A program made the position numbers and the translations under genes. From assembly GCA_027886175.1 (NCBI GenBank), contig JAJNNQ010000040.1:23394001-23458000 (forward strand): 64,000 nt of DNA, read 5' to 3'. This document shows positions 21,839 through 34,004 of this stretch, piece by piece. The stretch comes from Phylloscopus collybita. Taxonomy: Eukaryota; Chordata; Aves; Passeriformes; Phylloscopidae. Each line of letters opens with the position of its first letter. Positions within the stretch are counted from its first letter, which is position 1. The notes under the pieces were generated by a model. That model had not been told where the DNA came from. It saw nothing but the letters and a program-made list of their open reading frames with translations, and ran no database searches.

Positions 21839-23269
21839 TTCACCATTACGAATTCAGGAGGAGTTCAGCTGAACATAAACAGACTTCGGTCATTCAAGCA
21901 GAGAGGAAGCCAGATGTGAGGACTTGATACATCCAGATTTGTGAAAATCTGCCAGCGTTACTTCACTGCATAGCTAGGCAGAGCTTTATGTGCATTCACT
22001 GCGATTTCCGTAGAGTATAAAGGAAGCTGTTCTCACTGCATCTAATTCCTTGGCTGAAGTATTTGCCCATCCTCCTTCAGAGGGAGAGTGCCATCTACTG
22101 AAGCATTCCTTTACACAGCTCCCTTGAGCATTGTCCCACGCACGGACTGACAAAATCCATTCAAAGGAGTTGTAAAACTGAAAAAGGTTTTAAAAGGAAA
22201 AGCAGCTGCTATAGATGTCGTAAAGCACCAGCACGTAAAGAATCAGGCCAAAGATGGTAAATACAGCCACTGACTTGTGCAAGCTTGTGCTCCAGCTTTT
22301 GAAGAGATTAAAGACAACTTCACACTGGGGTTTCTTCATTCCTAATAAATCCTTGGAACTGAGACTACACTACCATTTTGTAACTCTTAGGAATGGCATT
22401 CCCAGATCAGACAATCCAATTTCACTGCTGACTATAAACCATGGACTTTCCTACCAATTACTCCTTTCACTGTTAGTGCTCACAAGATGTACAACTAATC
22501 AGCTGACTTACTGAACAGTGAGAACACCTGATAACAGTCACCCAGAGTCTGGCTTGGGCCAGCATTATTGTGCTGCTTTGTTTTTATGTATTTTCGCATT
22601 GTCTTGAGCTTCATATTTCATTGTAAGTTTTCTGGACTGCTGCTGTATTCAAATAAAGCAGCAGTTTGTGTCATGCCCAGAGCTACTGTCTCCTATGATA
22701 ATAACAAGCATACAAATTGATATATTTTTGGTATTTTTATTGCTCTGTAGCAAAAGATAGTGTCTCTAAAACATGAAAGGCAGCTCAGAGGTGCCCATGT
22801 ACCTTAGAGGTTTGAACAAATTGTATAAAAAGAAAGTTTAACTTTACAAGGTAAATTACCACACAAAGTCATGGAGTCATAGGAGAGGGAAACCTGTCAG
22901 GTTGTGTTTCATGTGAATACCCTTAGAAAATCATGGGTTTGACGTGTTTCAAAGCACAGGTGATTGTCCTGATGCTTTTGCTACCAAGAAGCTCCGCTGA
23001 ATAATCACACAGCTCATAGATCAAATGTCACATTTAGCCATACAAGGAGTGAACAAAACTTTGAAAGAACTTGAATTATTTGCCACCAGACAAATAAATT
23101 TGAAAAACTTTACAATACATTTTCAAAAAGTTTCACATTATAGTTGGTTTTTTCCATATGGGCACATAGCACATTGTCTTAAACCCAATAGAGCACTGAA
23201 AGACTGGAAGTCTTTCTGCCCCAATAAGATACATCCCACATATCTTATATTGGCTTATGTCTGACAAAT

Positions 23270-24065
23270 CTTTGTTGGTGCCAGTGGAATTGAGTGTACC
23301 CTCAGCAAGTTTTCCAGTAATATCAGGTTGAGAGGTGTGGTCAACATGCTGGAGGGAAGGGATGCCATCCAGAGGGACCAGGACAGGCTTGAGGTAGGCC
23401 TGTATGAAACTCATGAAGTTCAACAGGGCCAAGTGCAAGGTTCTACACCTGGACCGGGACAATTCCAAGCACAAGCACAGGCTGACAGAGAATGGATTGA
23501 GAGCAGCCCTGAGAAGAACTTGAGGGTGCTGATGGATGAGAGGCTGGATATGAGCCAGCAATGTGAGTGACAGCACAGAAAGCAAATCATGTTCTGGGCT
23601 GCATCCAAAGCAGTGTGGCCAGCAGGAATGAGAGAGGGGATTGTGCTATGGTGAGACCCCACCTGGAGTGCTGCATTTAGCACTGAGGCCCCAACACAAC
23701 AAAGACATGGACGTGTTCAAGAAGTCCAGAGGACCAGAAGGCTGGAACACCTCTTTTGTGAAGACAGGCTGAGAGAGCTGGTGTAGTTCACTCAGGAGAT
23801 GAGGGAGCTCTGAGGTGCTACATGAGGGCCAGAGAGTGACTTTTTACAGGGGCATGTAGTGACAGGACAAGGGACAATGGCTTTAAACTGAAAGAGAGTA
23901 GGTTTAGTTTAGATATTATGAAGAAATTCTTACTGTGAGAGTGGTGAGGCACAGGTTACCCACAGAAGCTGCGGATGTACCAGCTGTGAGAGTGCTCAAG
24001 GCCAGATTGATTGAGCAACCTAGGCTAGTGGAGGGTGTGTCTGCATGAGCAATTCTCAGAACCAT
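23270..24065 (+). mobile_element. CR1 LINE fragment (reverse transcriptase C-terminal part and following region)
   Basis: This tracks the avian CR1 consensus from the GTACCCTCAGCAAGTTT block through GAAGGGATGCCATCCAGAGG, GTGAGACCCCACCTGGAGTG and GTGACAGGACAAGGGACAAT to TTGAGCAACC. In translation it shows GRDAIQRDQDRLE from the reverse transcriptase. Stops and frameshifts make it inactive. It is 5'-truncated, as most CR1 copies are, and the usual 3' end does not follow directly; a matching tail lies about 670 bp further on. Confidence 0.9.
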
Positions 24066-24734
24066 TAAAAATAGGTGTATTAAATGCAGCCAAATCTCAG
24101 GACACTTCTGAAAACACTATAGAAAACGTATCTTCTCTCACAGGTTCCTTATCATAGCTCAAAGAGCTTCTTCATTAATAATGCCTTATCATTGGTTACA
24201 GCAAAAGCTGTAGCATGTGCACTGCACTTGAGGTACACATCCGTTACCCCTACCCTTCCAGAAATGAAAACCTTAAAAGGAGAAAGGGATTTGTTTCTCT
24301 AGGCCAGACTGTTCGTAAGTTAACCACACTGTTTTTATTTCAGCACCAACTACTCACTGGTTGCTGCCTCCATAGAAGGCTACATTTCAAAAAACTTAAT
24401 AGCTACAATAAACAGATCTAACCAGTGCATCACTTTCACTACACATGGAACAGCAAACCAGCATTTGGGGATTATGTCTGCTTCTCATCTTCCACGCCTT
24501 TTTCTTCCATCAGTTGCTTTTGGCTGCCTCCCAGGCATTGTCCCCAGCCTTTACAAAATGCACGTTAAAATGTGTGCATATGTGTCCCTTTTTTTCTTTT
24601 TTTTTTTTTTTTTTTAGCAGGTTGTTTTATGTTTCTTGCCTCAAAAATAATAGACAGTAGCCTTTTAAAAAATAAACCAGATCTGTAAGATTCAAGAAGT
24701 GTTGATTGCTCATCAATGCTCTCAAGAAATTAGT
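24066..24734. other. Sequence between the two CR1 parts
   Basis: About 670 bp of non-CR1 sequence separates the CR1 body from its 3' tail. It contains a T-rich run (24589-24615). No terminal repeats or target duplications were recognised, so the nature of this segment is open. Confidence 0.5.
24589..24615. repeat. T-rich run
   Basis: Twenty-seven bases of thymine with a single interrupting C. If read on the minus strand it is a poly(A) stretch that could be the end of an insert. Confidence 0.85.
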
Positions 24735-24807
24735 GTGATTCTTGGGGCTAAGAATTGTACTCTAAATGGGCCCCTTCCAACTAAGAATACTCTGTGATTC
24801 TGTTAAT
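24735..24807 (+). mobile_element. CR1 LINE 3' end
   Basis: It resembles the terminal CR1 segment: GGGCCCCTTCCAACTAAG followed by ATACTCTGTGATTCTG, a variant of the ATTCTATG tail motif. Same orientation as the copy at 23.3-24.1 kb, so it is probably the displaced end of that element. Confidence 0.75.
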
Positions 24808-25319
24808 TGTAGGACTTGGCCAGCGTACACACACCTCTTCGTGCATCAAAGGCTGCTCACTCGCAGCCCTCGGCCGCACCTTTTTGGTGGTACACAAACC
24901 TCCCGGGCGCGCTTTCCCCGAACGTGGCGCTGCTGTATCGCAACCAAGCGACGGCCGCCCGCCTGCTGCAAAAGGTGCTGCAGTAAAGCGCCGCGGCACC
25001 GCCATCTCCCTGCCGCTGCGCGGAGCACCGGCTGCCAATGCCGCTGGATGCCGAGCCGCTGCCCGCGCCGCGCCGCGCTCCGCACGCAGCCCCTTCCCAG
25101 CGACTCCTGTGCCTGGATGCACACCCCGCCCCACAGGTAACCAGGCACCGGCCGCGGGAACCCTGCGCTCTCGCCTCCCTTTGGGAAACGAGAGGATACA
25201 AGGCAGCAGCTTATAGCCGCAGCGGTGCGGGGAGAGCCGGGAATCGCGGCGGGCGAGACACAGAGCCCCCGGGCGTGGGGCAGGAACACAGCTCGGCGGG
25301 GGCGGGCAGCTGCCGACCG

Positions 25320-25360
25320 CCATCTTGCTTGCGGATGGGTACCCAAAACCAAGATGGCGC
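25320..25360. promoter_or_regulatory. Inverted pair of YY1-type motifs
   Basis: CCATCTTG at 25320-25327 and AAGATGGCGC at 25351-25360 are opposite-facing YY1 cores. A third core, AAGATGGCGGG, lies at 25630-25640 just inside the first intron. YY1 sites near the start are common in ubiquitous vertebrate promoters. Confidence 0.6.
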
Positions 25361-25399
25361 TCAGGCTTTGAGCACGGGGCTGGCGCTTCCCCGCCCAGA

Positions 25400-25412
25400 G
25401 CGGAAGTGACGC
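25400..25412 (+). promoter_or_regulatory. ETS/GABP-type site joined to a CRE half site
   Basis: GCGGAAGTGACGC combines the ETS core GGAAGTG with TGACG, a frequent core-promoter element of housekeeping genes. It lies about 150 bp upstream of the first splice donor. Confidence 0.6.
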
Positions 25413-25561
25413 TTCGGCGGCAGCAGCCCCCCGCGCCCCCTCCCCCCCCCCCGCAGTTTTTGCTTTTCCCCGCGGGCTTCACGTCTCTTCCTCCGGCGAG
25501 ACGGAAAATGGCCGGCTGGCTGCCATAAGGGAGCGGGGTCGACGGCAGTTCCGCCTGCCAG
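25413..25561 (+). other. BCLAF1: Probable 5' untranslated first exon of BCLAF1
   Basis: The GC-rich stretch ends in a strong donor, TGCCAG|GTGAGG, at 25561/25562. The start is not visible; I place it after the ETS site by position only. It has no coding frame joining the ATG exon. Confidence 0.45.
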
Positions 25562-28500
25562 GTGAGGGAAGGGTGGAGGTAAAGGGGCTGCGTGGAGGTT
25601 TGGCGGGGCGGTGGTCCCTGGTTGGGGGAAAGATGGCGGGGGGAGGCTGAGGGGGAGCAGCCCGGCCCCGCCCCCCTCAGCGCGCGGTGCTCGCGCGCCG
25701 CGCCGTCCCGCCTTCTCCCGCCGCGTGACCTCGGCGCTCCGCAGCCATTATCCCGATTATCCCGATTATCCCGCGCAAGCCGACGGGAACGGGACGGGAA
25801 CGGGCGGTCGCCGTCACCGCCCTGACGCGGGCCACCGCTTCCCGCGGGAGCCCGACCGAGCCGGTGCCGTTCCTCCCTGCACCCCGGAAAGCGAAGGTAG
25901 AAGGGGAAGGGGTGATGGGAGGCGGCAGCGGAGCTGCCTTGGAGCTGTTCCGCGGCTCCTGGAAGCCTGGCGGGATGGAGTTGTAGGGGAGTGTGTGCGG
26001 AATGGGCGGCCGGCCGGCCCCGTTGGGCTTCCGCACCGGGTTCGCGGCCTTTTGCTGTGGGCCTCCCTGAGGGAGGCAGGAAGGCCCGAGGGGATGTGGC
26101 TGTACAACGCTGGTTACGGGAATGTTAAATTTCCCCGTTATCCTGGTGGGTGTGACACTGACTAGGGAAACGGTGCAGGAGAAAAAGGATGCTTCCCGGT
26201 ATTGGATCAGCCTTTACGGTCGTTGGAGGAACTTCCCTTCGGGCATGGCTGTGGTTCAGGCGCTTGTGCCTGAAGTACCCCACGCCTCCCTGCGCCTTTC
26301 CTGCCCTGATTGCAGATGCCCGCAAAACCCCGTGAGGGACCGCAGTGGGTTTTATACCCCTTGTTGAAAGGGGCTATTGTGTTCCCAGTCTCAATTATAC
26401 TGTACTATGCAAGATCATTCCCGTTATTTCCCCTTTGCTTTGTAAACCTCCTACTTTTTCGCTTTTAGTTCTATGAAAATCAGATTTTTTGTGTGTGTGT
26501 CATGTTGATCCTGTACGAAGTCAGTACAACCCATCACTTGTTTATCTCGGAGATCAAAGTTTTCTCCTCAAAGGAACGGTTAACATTTTACTACAGAAAG
26601 ACGTGAGGGCATGCAAAACAAAGGTGCTCTTGACTCTGCGAGTAGTCACTGCTTAAGCAATGCAAATGTATAAAAATATCACTTAGAATAGTTGTTCTTG
26701 GTGTGGGAGGGATTGGCTAAACAGCATGGAGTTGGAGGAAAATGCTGTCTAGCTGCTTTTCTCCTCTCTCCTCCTCGTCTCTGATAATCATGCTGCTTTG
26801 GACAGAAGCGAGGAAAATGAGGACAAGGTAAAGGCTTGCTCCGGGCACGCATCTTGTGGCAGGGAGAGTAAGAATTTCATCCTTCCCTGCGTCGCTTTTG
26901 ATGTTGAATGACAGGCTCTGTGCTGAATGGCCAGATGGGGTTCGGTGTGTTACATGTATTGGTGCTTGGAGCTGGAGTGCCTCTCTCCTGAGCAAGGCTT
27001 TAGCGGATAAACCTGTGTGGAGCAACTTCTCAGGTGAGGGCTGTGGCTGACAGAATCCGGGGGGCAGGAGGTAGGAGCATGTACCATGGAGAAGGGCCTG
27101 TTCGATTGAGAATGCAGAAAACTTGAAGTGATCGTAAGAATCTAGAAAAAATCAGCAGGGAGCTGTTTGGAGCTAGGGTGCAGATATTTGGATGGATTGT
27201 ATTCAGGCTGGTTGTCAAGGAGAGATAGTGCTGTAGGGGTTTGTGGAGTGCCAAAGAACATTTGGGGTTTGTTGACAGGTAGTGGAGGTAGGTGAAGAAA
27301 GCTACTGATGGAAGTGCTCTGTTTGTCTGTGTGAGAGTTTCTCCCAAAGGTATTCCGAAAAAGCACGTTGCTTGCTTGCTCATTGTGCTGGCACTGGCCT
27401 CGTGCAGCTTTGTGGTAAATGGGATCTGGGAGGTGATGTGCCTGAAAAGGCAGCTTTTGTCCGGAGCAGTGTTCTTATGGATCACTGCTGCAGCCCACCG
27501 AGCACCTCTGATGGTGTCAGTCTTGGAACAAATGAGGGCGGGAAGGTTGCCTTTTCTGCAGCAGCGATTCGTGTAGTTCATAGCAGAGATTGGGGAAACC
27601 ACGGTGTAAGGGCGTATGAAAACACGGAGTGTAAACCACAGGCACAAAAATAACAAAGGCTGTCCAAAACAGTATGTGTCCAAAAGCATGCTAATTCCTT
27701 TTTGTGTATGGACACATTTCTCAGTCGCTTTGGTTTCTTTGTTTTTTCAGTTAGAGGAGAAACAGGATTTTGTTTGCCAATAGTATTACATAAAAAACAG
27801 CTAACAATCATATGATGGTTTTGCAGAGGTGATTTTTCTGTTACTAGGATGCTGGTTTTTGACTTAATTTACGAATGTTTTGCATTATTTTCTGTACAGA
27901 AATTAATGAGGGGGGGCGGGGAAAGGGCCTTTGTATGTTTTACTGTTTCCATTACATTTCCAGTATATGAAACAGGGGAAATAATGCTCCCCATCTCTTA
28001 TTTGTACATAACAATATAGTTTGGGCAAATCTGCCATGGAATTTAGGAATCCAAGTCACCAATGATCCAAGCAGGGTAGGATTAAATGACTATGAAATGC
28101 ATTCTGTTCTTATGTGTGATGTGCCACTGCTACAGTTGTGTACATCAAAAACAAAAAGGAGGGGGGAGGCAGAGAGTGGATAAGAAAGCACAGCAGATGT
28201 ACAAGCACTGCATAGGTGACTTACAGTGTTGCCTCATTAAGACTGACTTTATTTCAGTGGGTGTATTATGAGAAACTATTACAAATTCTGTGGAATTTCG
28301 TGAAGACTGTCCTATCTCCTTTTGTGTTGTCATGGTTGTATAATCGTCCCATCTTTTGAAGCCTGAATCCCTGAATGAAAATGCATTTTGGCAACAGCCT
28401 GTGAATTACTTAAACAAGATTTTGATTTAAATCTGCCTGACAACTCTCAAGTAATGTTTAAGCAAGAGAAATACAGACTACTAAATAGCTGTAAATGAAT

Positions 28501-31500
28501 GGTAGTTAAAATAATGGATCTAAGAGGAAGCAGTGTTTTGCTAGTGTAAGTAGGTATAACTGTCCTGAAATGCCTTAAACTTATATGTGATGTGTAACTT
28601 GTAAAATTACTTAAGAGATGTGTTTAATCTACAGTCTGTGTACTCTGAGAAAACTCTAACATCAGCAGTGTAGAGAAGACTCCTAAAAATATTGTATAAA
28701 AGGAATTGGATACCGTTTTCCTCGTCTTTACTTTTTTTTTATTAAACATAGCAAATGCTGACAGTGTCACTTACTTCCTTCTTATTGTGTTGCTTGTGGT
28801 GGGATAAGCCTGATTCTGTTGTGTATCTTGTTTTTGCTTGAGGGTTGTACTTGCTGGCCAAGATTGATTGAAGAAACCCAAAGATCCTGTTGTTTCTTTC
28901 ATTAACAAACTTTTCTGTATGTGATTCAATAACTGAAAGATGGTGGACTAGCCAATTTTCAGAAAACATCGTGGTTTCTGTGTTAAGTCTTGGTTGTTTG
29001 GGGTTGTATGATTTTGGTTATTTTGACTTTATATGCGTGTGTTTATTTTGGTGGGTTTTTTGTTTGCTTGTGGCAGGTTTTTTTGTGTTTTTAATTTTTA
29101 AGGCTTCTTGCAAGTACTGTTAAAAATCTTAAATACCACCAAGTTTGTTGCTTCTGAAGGTTATGCCAGGCAGTTTTCAGAGAAGCTTTATGTTTGTGGT
29201 GCTGCCAAAAGAATAGTCCTGCCTGGCTGCTATTTCAATTTCCCTGTGTTGGCCCAAGTGTTTGTGGGCTGTGTAATGAACCATATTAAAAAAAAGTTGT
29301 ATTGAAAGTGATCCAGTATGTGGGTGCAGAAATACTTAGACTGGCATAGGAGAGATCATCAGGAAGGTGAGGAAACACAGGATAGGAGAGATGGGACTGT
29401 TTCTTTAAACTAGCAGGGCCGCGTTATCCTGTGGATGAGCAGCAGCTGCCTTAGTAAAATCCAGTTTTTTTTAACATGACGTTGAAATGTTTGAGAGCCA
29501 GGCATCTCCTTTCAATTATTTAGGGTGGAAAGCGAGGAAAAAAGAGGCTTGAGGGTAAAAGAAGTGTGTGGATTAGAGCCCCTGGTGTTTCAGGCACAGA
29601 CCATGTTCCTAGCACTCATCGTGGTCCTCTTTTAAAAATGCTGGGTGATAGTGATGACACCTTGTGTCCCATGTACACCTTTGGCTGAGTGTGGGTCTCT
29701 TCTGAGAGAGCAACAAATGGTGCTTTAGGACCTCTTTCTCATTGCCCTGTACTGTGCCCGTACTTGACCTGGGGTAGCCACTGCAGCCTGGCAGTGAGCA
29801 GGAGGCGGCTGTGGGTGATTCCATTTGCTGCCTGTGAACCAGAATGTCGTGGCTGTGGTGCTCTGAGGAATGGGTGCTCTTTCTGTAAAGGTACACGGCA
29901 TGTAGGAGCTGACTGTCGCAGACCGCTGCTCTCCTACATACTCCTGGTACTACCACAGTTATTTCCTAAATGAGCTTTAATAAAGGTTAATAAAACTTTA
30001 GATTCTTGAATATTGTGAGAATATTTACACAAACCAAAAAACCCTCAACTATGTAGTCTTTTCACTTCTGTTCCGAAATATGAGTGTTGTTTGGAAAAGT
30101 GGGTCTTGTGTGTCAAGGTTTTACCTATTACAATTAAATGGAAATAAAAGCTGGAAATACTTAAATTTTTTTATTCAGTAGTTAAGGTTTTTTATTCAAT
30201 GTTCTTTTTGTAAAAAAAAATATGTCTGTACTCTTTTTAGAAAACTTAAATTGGAAAAGGGTTGCAGATATGTTTTAGCTACCAGGGTTGGATGTGGTGT
30301 GGCTAATGTGTTGTTTAAAAACAGAGAAGTGTGGCTACTTTTCACTTTTGCCAGTTGCTAGAAAAGATTTCTAAGACTGCAGAACTGACTACCAGAGTTT
30401 GAGTTATGGTAATTTAAGATCTTGTCTTCTACTTGGAGGTTTTAAAAATGAAGTAACTATCTTGTTCTATATCCCCAGGATCTAAAGACTTGTCTAAATT
30501 AGGATTTGGGATTTCAGCTAACACCAGTTTAAGTCAGAAATATAGATTACTTAAGTATTCATTTAAAATCTCAGCCTGAACTTGAAGTTTGTATTGCTTT
30601 TTCTGTACTAGACTTCTGAATGCCTTCGTTACCCTTTACTGGCTAATACCATCTCGCCTTTTGTCTAGACAAAATCTGAAATGGTCCGATACACTACTGT
30701 GCTCCTTCGGAGACTCATGCTTGCTGATGATGAGAAGTAAAAACTTAATCTTAATAAAGCATATATTTTGTAGAAATTGGAAATATCTTGGTCACTACTA
30801 GTGAATGGTAAGTGGACTTTTGAAAGCAGTGTTTATGAACACAAATGCTACATTTCTTCTTTTAGATGAAGAAAACAATTATGAACAAGTATGGAAGTGT
30901 CCTTTAGGAGCAGTCAATGTCTTATGCCTTTAGATTTAGTTAATTGAATTGTTGAGCCGAAGAATTTCTGAAGATCCAGCCTGTCTGTAGTGAACTGGGA
31001 TAAAATTTTGCTTGAGTGGAATTGAAAAGTGTGCTTAATGTTGAGTCAGACTACAAATGTTCATGGTCTTAAGGCTTGGAGGTAGTTAAAAACTGAGGCC
31101 AGTGAAAAATTCATACATTTGAGCTGGTTTTGTTATGACAGTTACGTTTCCTTTCTGCGTAACTGTAAAAGAACTAGTTCTTGGAAGATGTTGGCTCTTT
31201 AGGTGAAATCATATATGTATGCATTTTAAACACGAAGTTATACTAGAGTAATGCTTCTGTAAATATTGAAAGAGGAACCTAAAGATAAAGCTTTCACTGT
31301 TGGCCTGGTTCTCATCTCCATTTTTTTTCCAGTAAGATAGCTCTAGTGAAGTGCAGAGCTGTGTGCTAGAGCTCAAACTGGTCTAGCAGTTTGCCACTGT
31401 CCTTTTTCCCTCCCTCTTTCTGGCTGCATGCTGTTATTTGCTCCATAATCCAGCTCAGTTTGGCCCTTCATTAAGCCACTTGGATAACCTAGTTCAATGA

Positions 31501-33880
31501 AAGTGGTTTCTAGGTATCAAGAGCTGGTCACTGGAGGACCTGAAGGCTGTCAGGGCTGGTGTGAAGGTGAGGATAATATGTTACACAACCCTGCTGCCAA
31601 GGGCTGAGGAAGGAGTGATCACATATGGAAAGGGAGTAGGAATTGCCACTTGGCGGTGGCTGGCTCTTGAGCTGCTCCAGTCTTAGTGTGCAGCATCACC
31701 GAGTCCAAGAGTAAATTTGCTATTTCTTATGTGTTGTCTTTTCATGAGAAACAGATTAATGTTTGAACCCACTTAAGCAAAAAGGTGCTGCCTTTTAGGT
31801 AGTGTTCGTGTCTTTGACAGTCTCACTTTTTGTTCCATAGGGATCAGTATTGCTGAAAGCACAAATACAGTTTTGAAATAATTTCTTCATTGGCATCAAC
31901 TAGCAGTTTGAGGTAAGTTTAGCTTAAGTCCTTTCTAAATATTCTGATTGAACTCAGCTATCAAAAATTAAATCTTTTTCTTTCCTAAATTTTATGCTTG
32001 CAGTAAGAAGCTACAGTATATAAAACTGTCTTGTAAAGATCAGCTGTACTTATCATACATAGAAGGCGAATGATTTAAAGCTGAGATTGAGTTATATTAT
32101 AAACATTAGGCATCTGATGTTTGGCTTGATAATTACTTGTAACAGAAAAAAACCCATCAGGTTTTGTTTTCTGTCACTCTTGGAAAATTGGCATGTCTTA
32201 AACAGTTTTAAAGGTCTAAATTTTATATTGTCTGTGAGTATTGATCCTAAGAGATTACAAGCCATTTTCTGTAAGTTTAATCAAACTCAATGAATTAGAA
32301 AATATCTTCAGAGTATAGGTTTTGCAAATTTGCTCTTTAGTGGAAGGAGCCAATAAAAAAGAGCATTCAACATACTCTTCTTTGCCAAGGTAAATAATTT
32401 TTTCTGAGGTACGTGGAAGGCTGGTTTAAGTTCAGTTTTTGCTGGGCTAGTTTCAGATGAGGTTACATCTCTTAGGCCATGCCAACTCTTGTGGGGAAAG
32501 TCATGTGGGGCAGGAGGAACCAGTTGATAGGAGAAAAGTTAGTCTGCTTTTCACTTTTGGGTTCTCTTAGATGTGTCTAAAGTCTCAGTAATTTTGTTAA
32601 CTGTAAATTAAAACTCTGATGTTGTTTTTGTCTTTACATAACTGAAATACCACCCAGGTAATGAGAAAGATTATATAAGACAGAAAGTGCTTGTTCTATT
32701 GAGCTAGCATTTTGATACAGTACTTTCAGGCTTTAAAGCCTGTTTGCAGTACAAGAGGTAAATGTTTTTTCCATTCTGTTTTAATTATTATTAAACAATG
32801 ATAATTGGCCTTCAAAGGCCTGAAAATGTGTAGTTACTTGTTCAGAGCTTGTATTCAGGTTGTCTAATGCGACACTTTTTTTTTTTTTTTTTTAAAGCTG
32901 GGCAATTTCAAAAGAAAATGGTAATGGGTCAAAGTTTTTATTAATTAAATTGGGGATTTTTAGCCACTGATCCGAAAAGGAAAAGGTGTGTATTTTTTAT
33001 GGTTAGCACTAATTCTCAATATCTATTATGACTGTACGTAAGAAATGATAGTTTATTATGAATTACTTACTTTTAGTTCTCATTGATTTATAATCAGTTG
33101 TAGTTTTCATAGCTTAATTTGTGCTGAAGTGTGTTGAATCTTGTTGCAAACCATATTGTTTAACTAATTGTTAAAATCTTTAAGTTGGCCTTGCATTTTA
33201 CATGTAGGATAAAAAGCAAAATTAATCAAAAAACAGGATGGGTGTCTTGAGCGTGGAAATTTGGATCAGAGTGATGAGCTTTAGTACATGTGGTTAAGAG
33301 AAATAATACCTGTGGGTCAAACTAACAACTGCTGGACCAAATACTTCAGGGCTTTTTCTTTGCTCATGCAATAGGTGCATTGTAGAGGACTGTAAACTCC
33401 TCATGGAGAAGGAACAGTACATTGGAAATGCAAGGGAACTAAAAACTACACAATAGCTAGAATTTTGTTACAATATATTAAGATGTCCAGAATTGTATTA
33501 TTCTTGCCTTAATTTGTAGAGATGTTTCATTTTCTGCTGCTTCCTCTTTCCTACAGGATCTGTGTGCAGGTGAATCTGGAAAAAACCTTTTACTGTTACG
33601 CTTCATGTTTTCAAAGAAAGTGTGTGCACTGCAGCAATGTTAAATTCTTTAAAACGTGGTTAAACTTTGTTTAAAGTAAAATATGTGAAGTATGTTTAAA
33701 GGAAAATAAATTTACTTACATTGTCTCCAAAGCTCTTTTGTTTACCAAATGCTATACTACTTTCTAATAGTGTCATTTTAGTCGATGCAGATTTTTTTCA
33801 TTTATATCATTTACATGGATGCTAAATGGTTGCTTCCTTTTTTTTTTTTTCCTCCTCTTGTTGCTTTTCTTTTTGGGAAG
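25562..33880 (+). other. BCLAF1: First intron of BCLAF1
   Basis: 8.3 kb from the CpG-island donor to the pyrimidine-rich acceptor (T12 run, then CCTCCTCTTG and TTTTTGGGAAG) before the ATG exon. It starts GC-rich and becomes AT-rich. I see no coding exon; further untranslated exons are possible. Frames at 25,611-26,165 and 27,030-27,689 have no family resemblance. Confidence 0.55.
25747..25773 (+). repeat. Three perfect copies of a 9-bp unit
   Basis: ATTATCCCG repeated three times without change inside the CpG island, followed by a second short repetition of GGGAACGGGAC units. Confidence 0.95.
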
Positions 33881-33900
33881 GAGTAGATCTACTGGCAAAA

Positions 33901-34004
33901 ATGGGTCGATCTAATTCTAGATCCCATTCGTCAAGATCGAAGTCCAGATCTCAGTCCAGCTCTAGGTCAAGATCCAGATCACATTCAAGAAAAAAGAGAT
34001 ACAG
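33901..34004 (+). CDS. BCLAF1: BCLAF1 coding exon 1
   Basis: Residues 1-34, start of the Arg/Ser domain. The ATG follows GGCAAAA (A at -3, G at +4). The donor is ACAG|GTGAGT; the exon ends with two bases of codon 35. The exon probably begins in the 5' UTR at about 33881. Confidence 0.95.

Larger units (their letters stand above)
18030..23269. other. Intergenic or 5' leader region
   Basis: No protein exon was recognised on either strand. It holds poly(A), AAAAAG and TA/TG simple repeats and one perfect hairpin (listed separately). An untranslated first exon of the Vac8-like gene may lie here or in the CpG island near 25 kb, but I cannot place it. Confidence 0.5.
24830..26040. promoter_or_regulatory. 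BCLAF1: CpG island with BCLAF1 promoter
   Basis: A sharp switch to GC-rich, CpG-dense sequence after AT-rich flanks. It contains YY1-type motifs, an ETS plus CRE-like site, C-rich runs and a strong splice donor, but no obvious TATA box. The island is wide (about 1.2 kb) and extends well to the minus-strand side, so it could also serve a divergent transcript. Long open frames here are a by-product of GC content. Confidence 0.85.

Noticed and set aside
21697..21927. Frame with IYIYIYIY and CVCVCV repeats
   Set aside because: Translation of a TA/TG microsatellite.
24781..25482. Open frame of 233 codons on the minus strand in the CpG island
   Set aside because: GC-rich DNA has few stop codons; overlapping frames of similar length exist on both strands, the translation is Arg/Ala/Gly-rich and matches no family.
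25611..26165. Open frame of 184 codons on the plus strand after the BCLAF1 first donor
   Set aside because: It lies in the start of the first intron, shows the same GC bias and has no protein resemblance or downstream splice partner.
27030..27689. Open frame of 219 codons on the minus strand in BCLAF1 intron 1
   Set aside because: No known domain, no splice or promoter context; composition looks random. Worth a database search but not supported as a gene.
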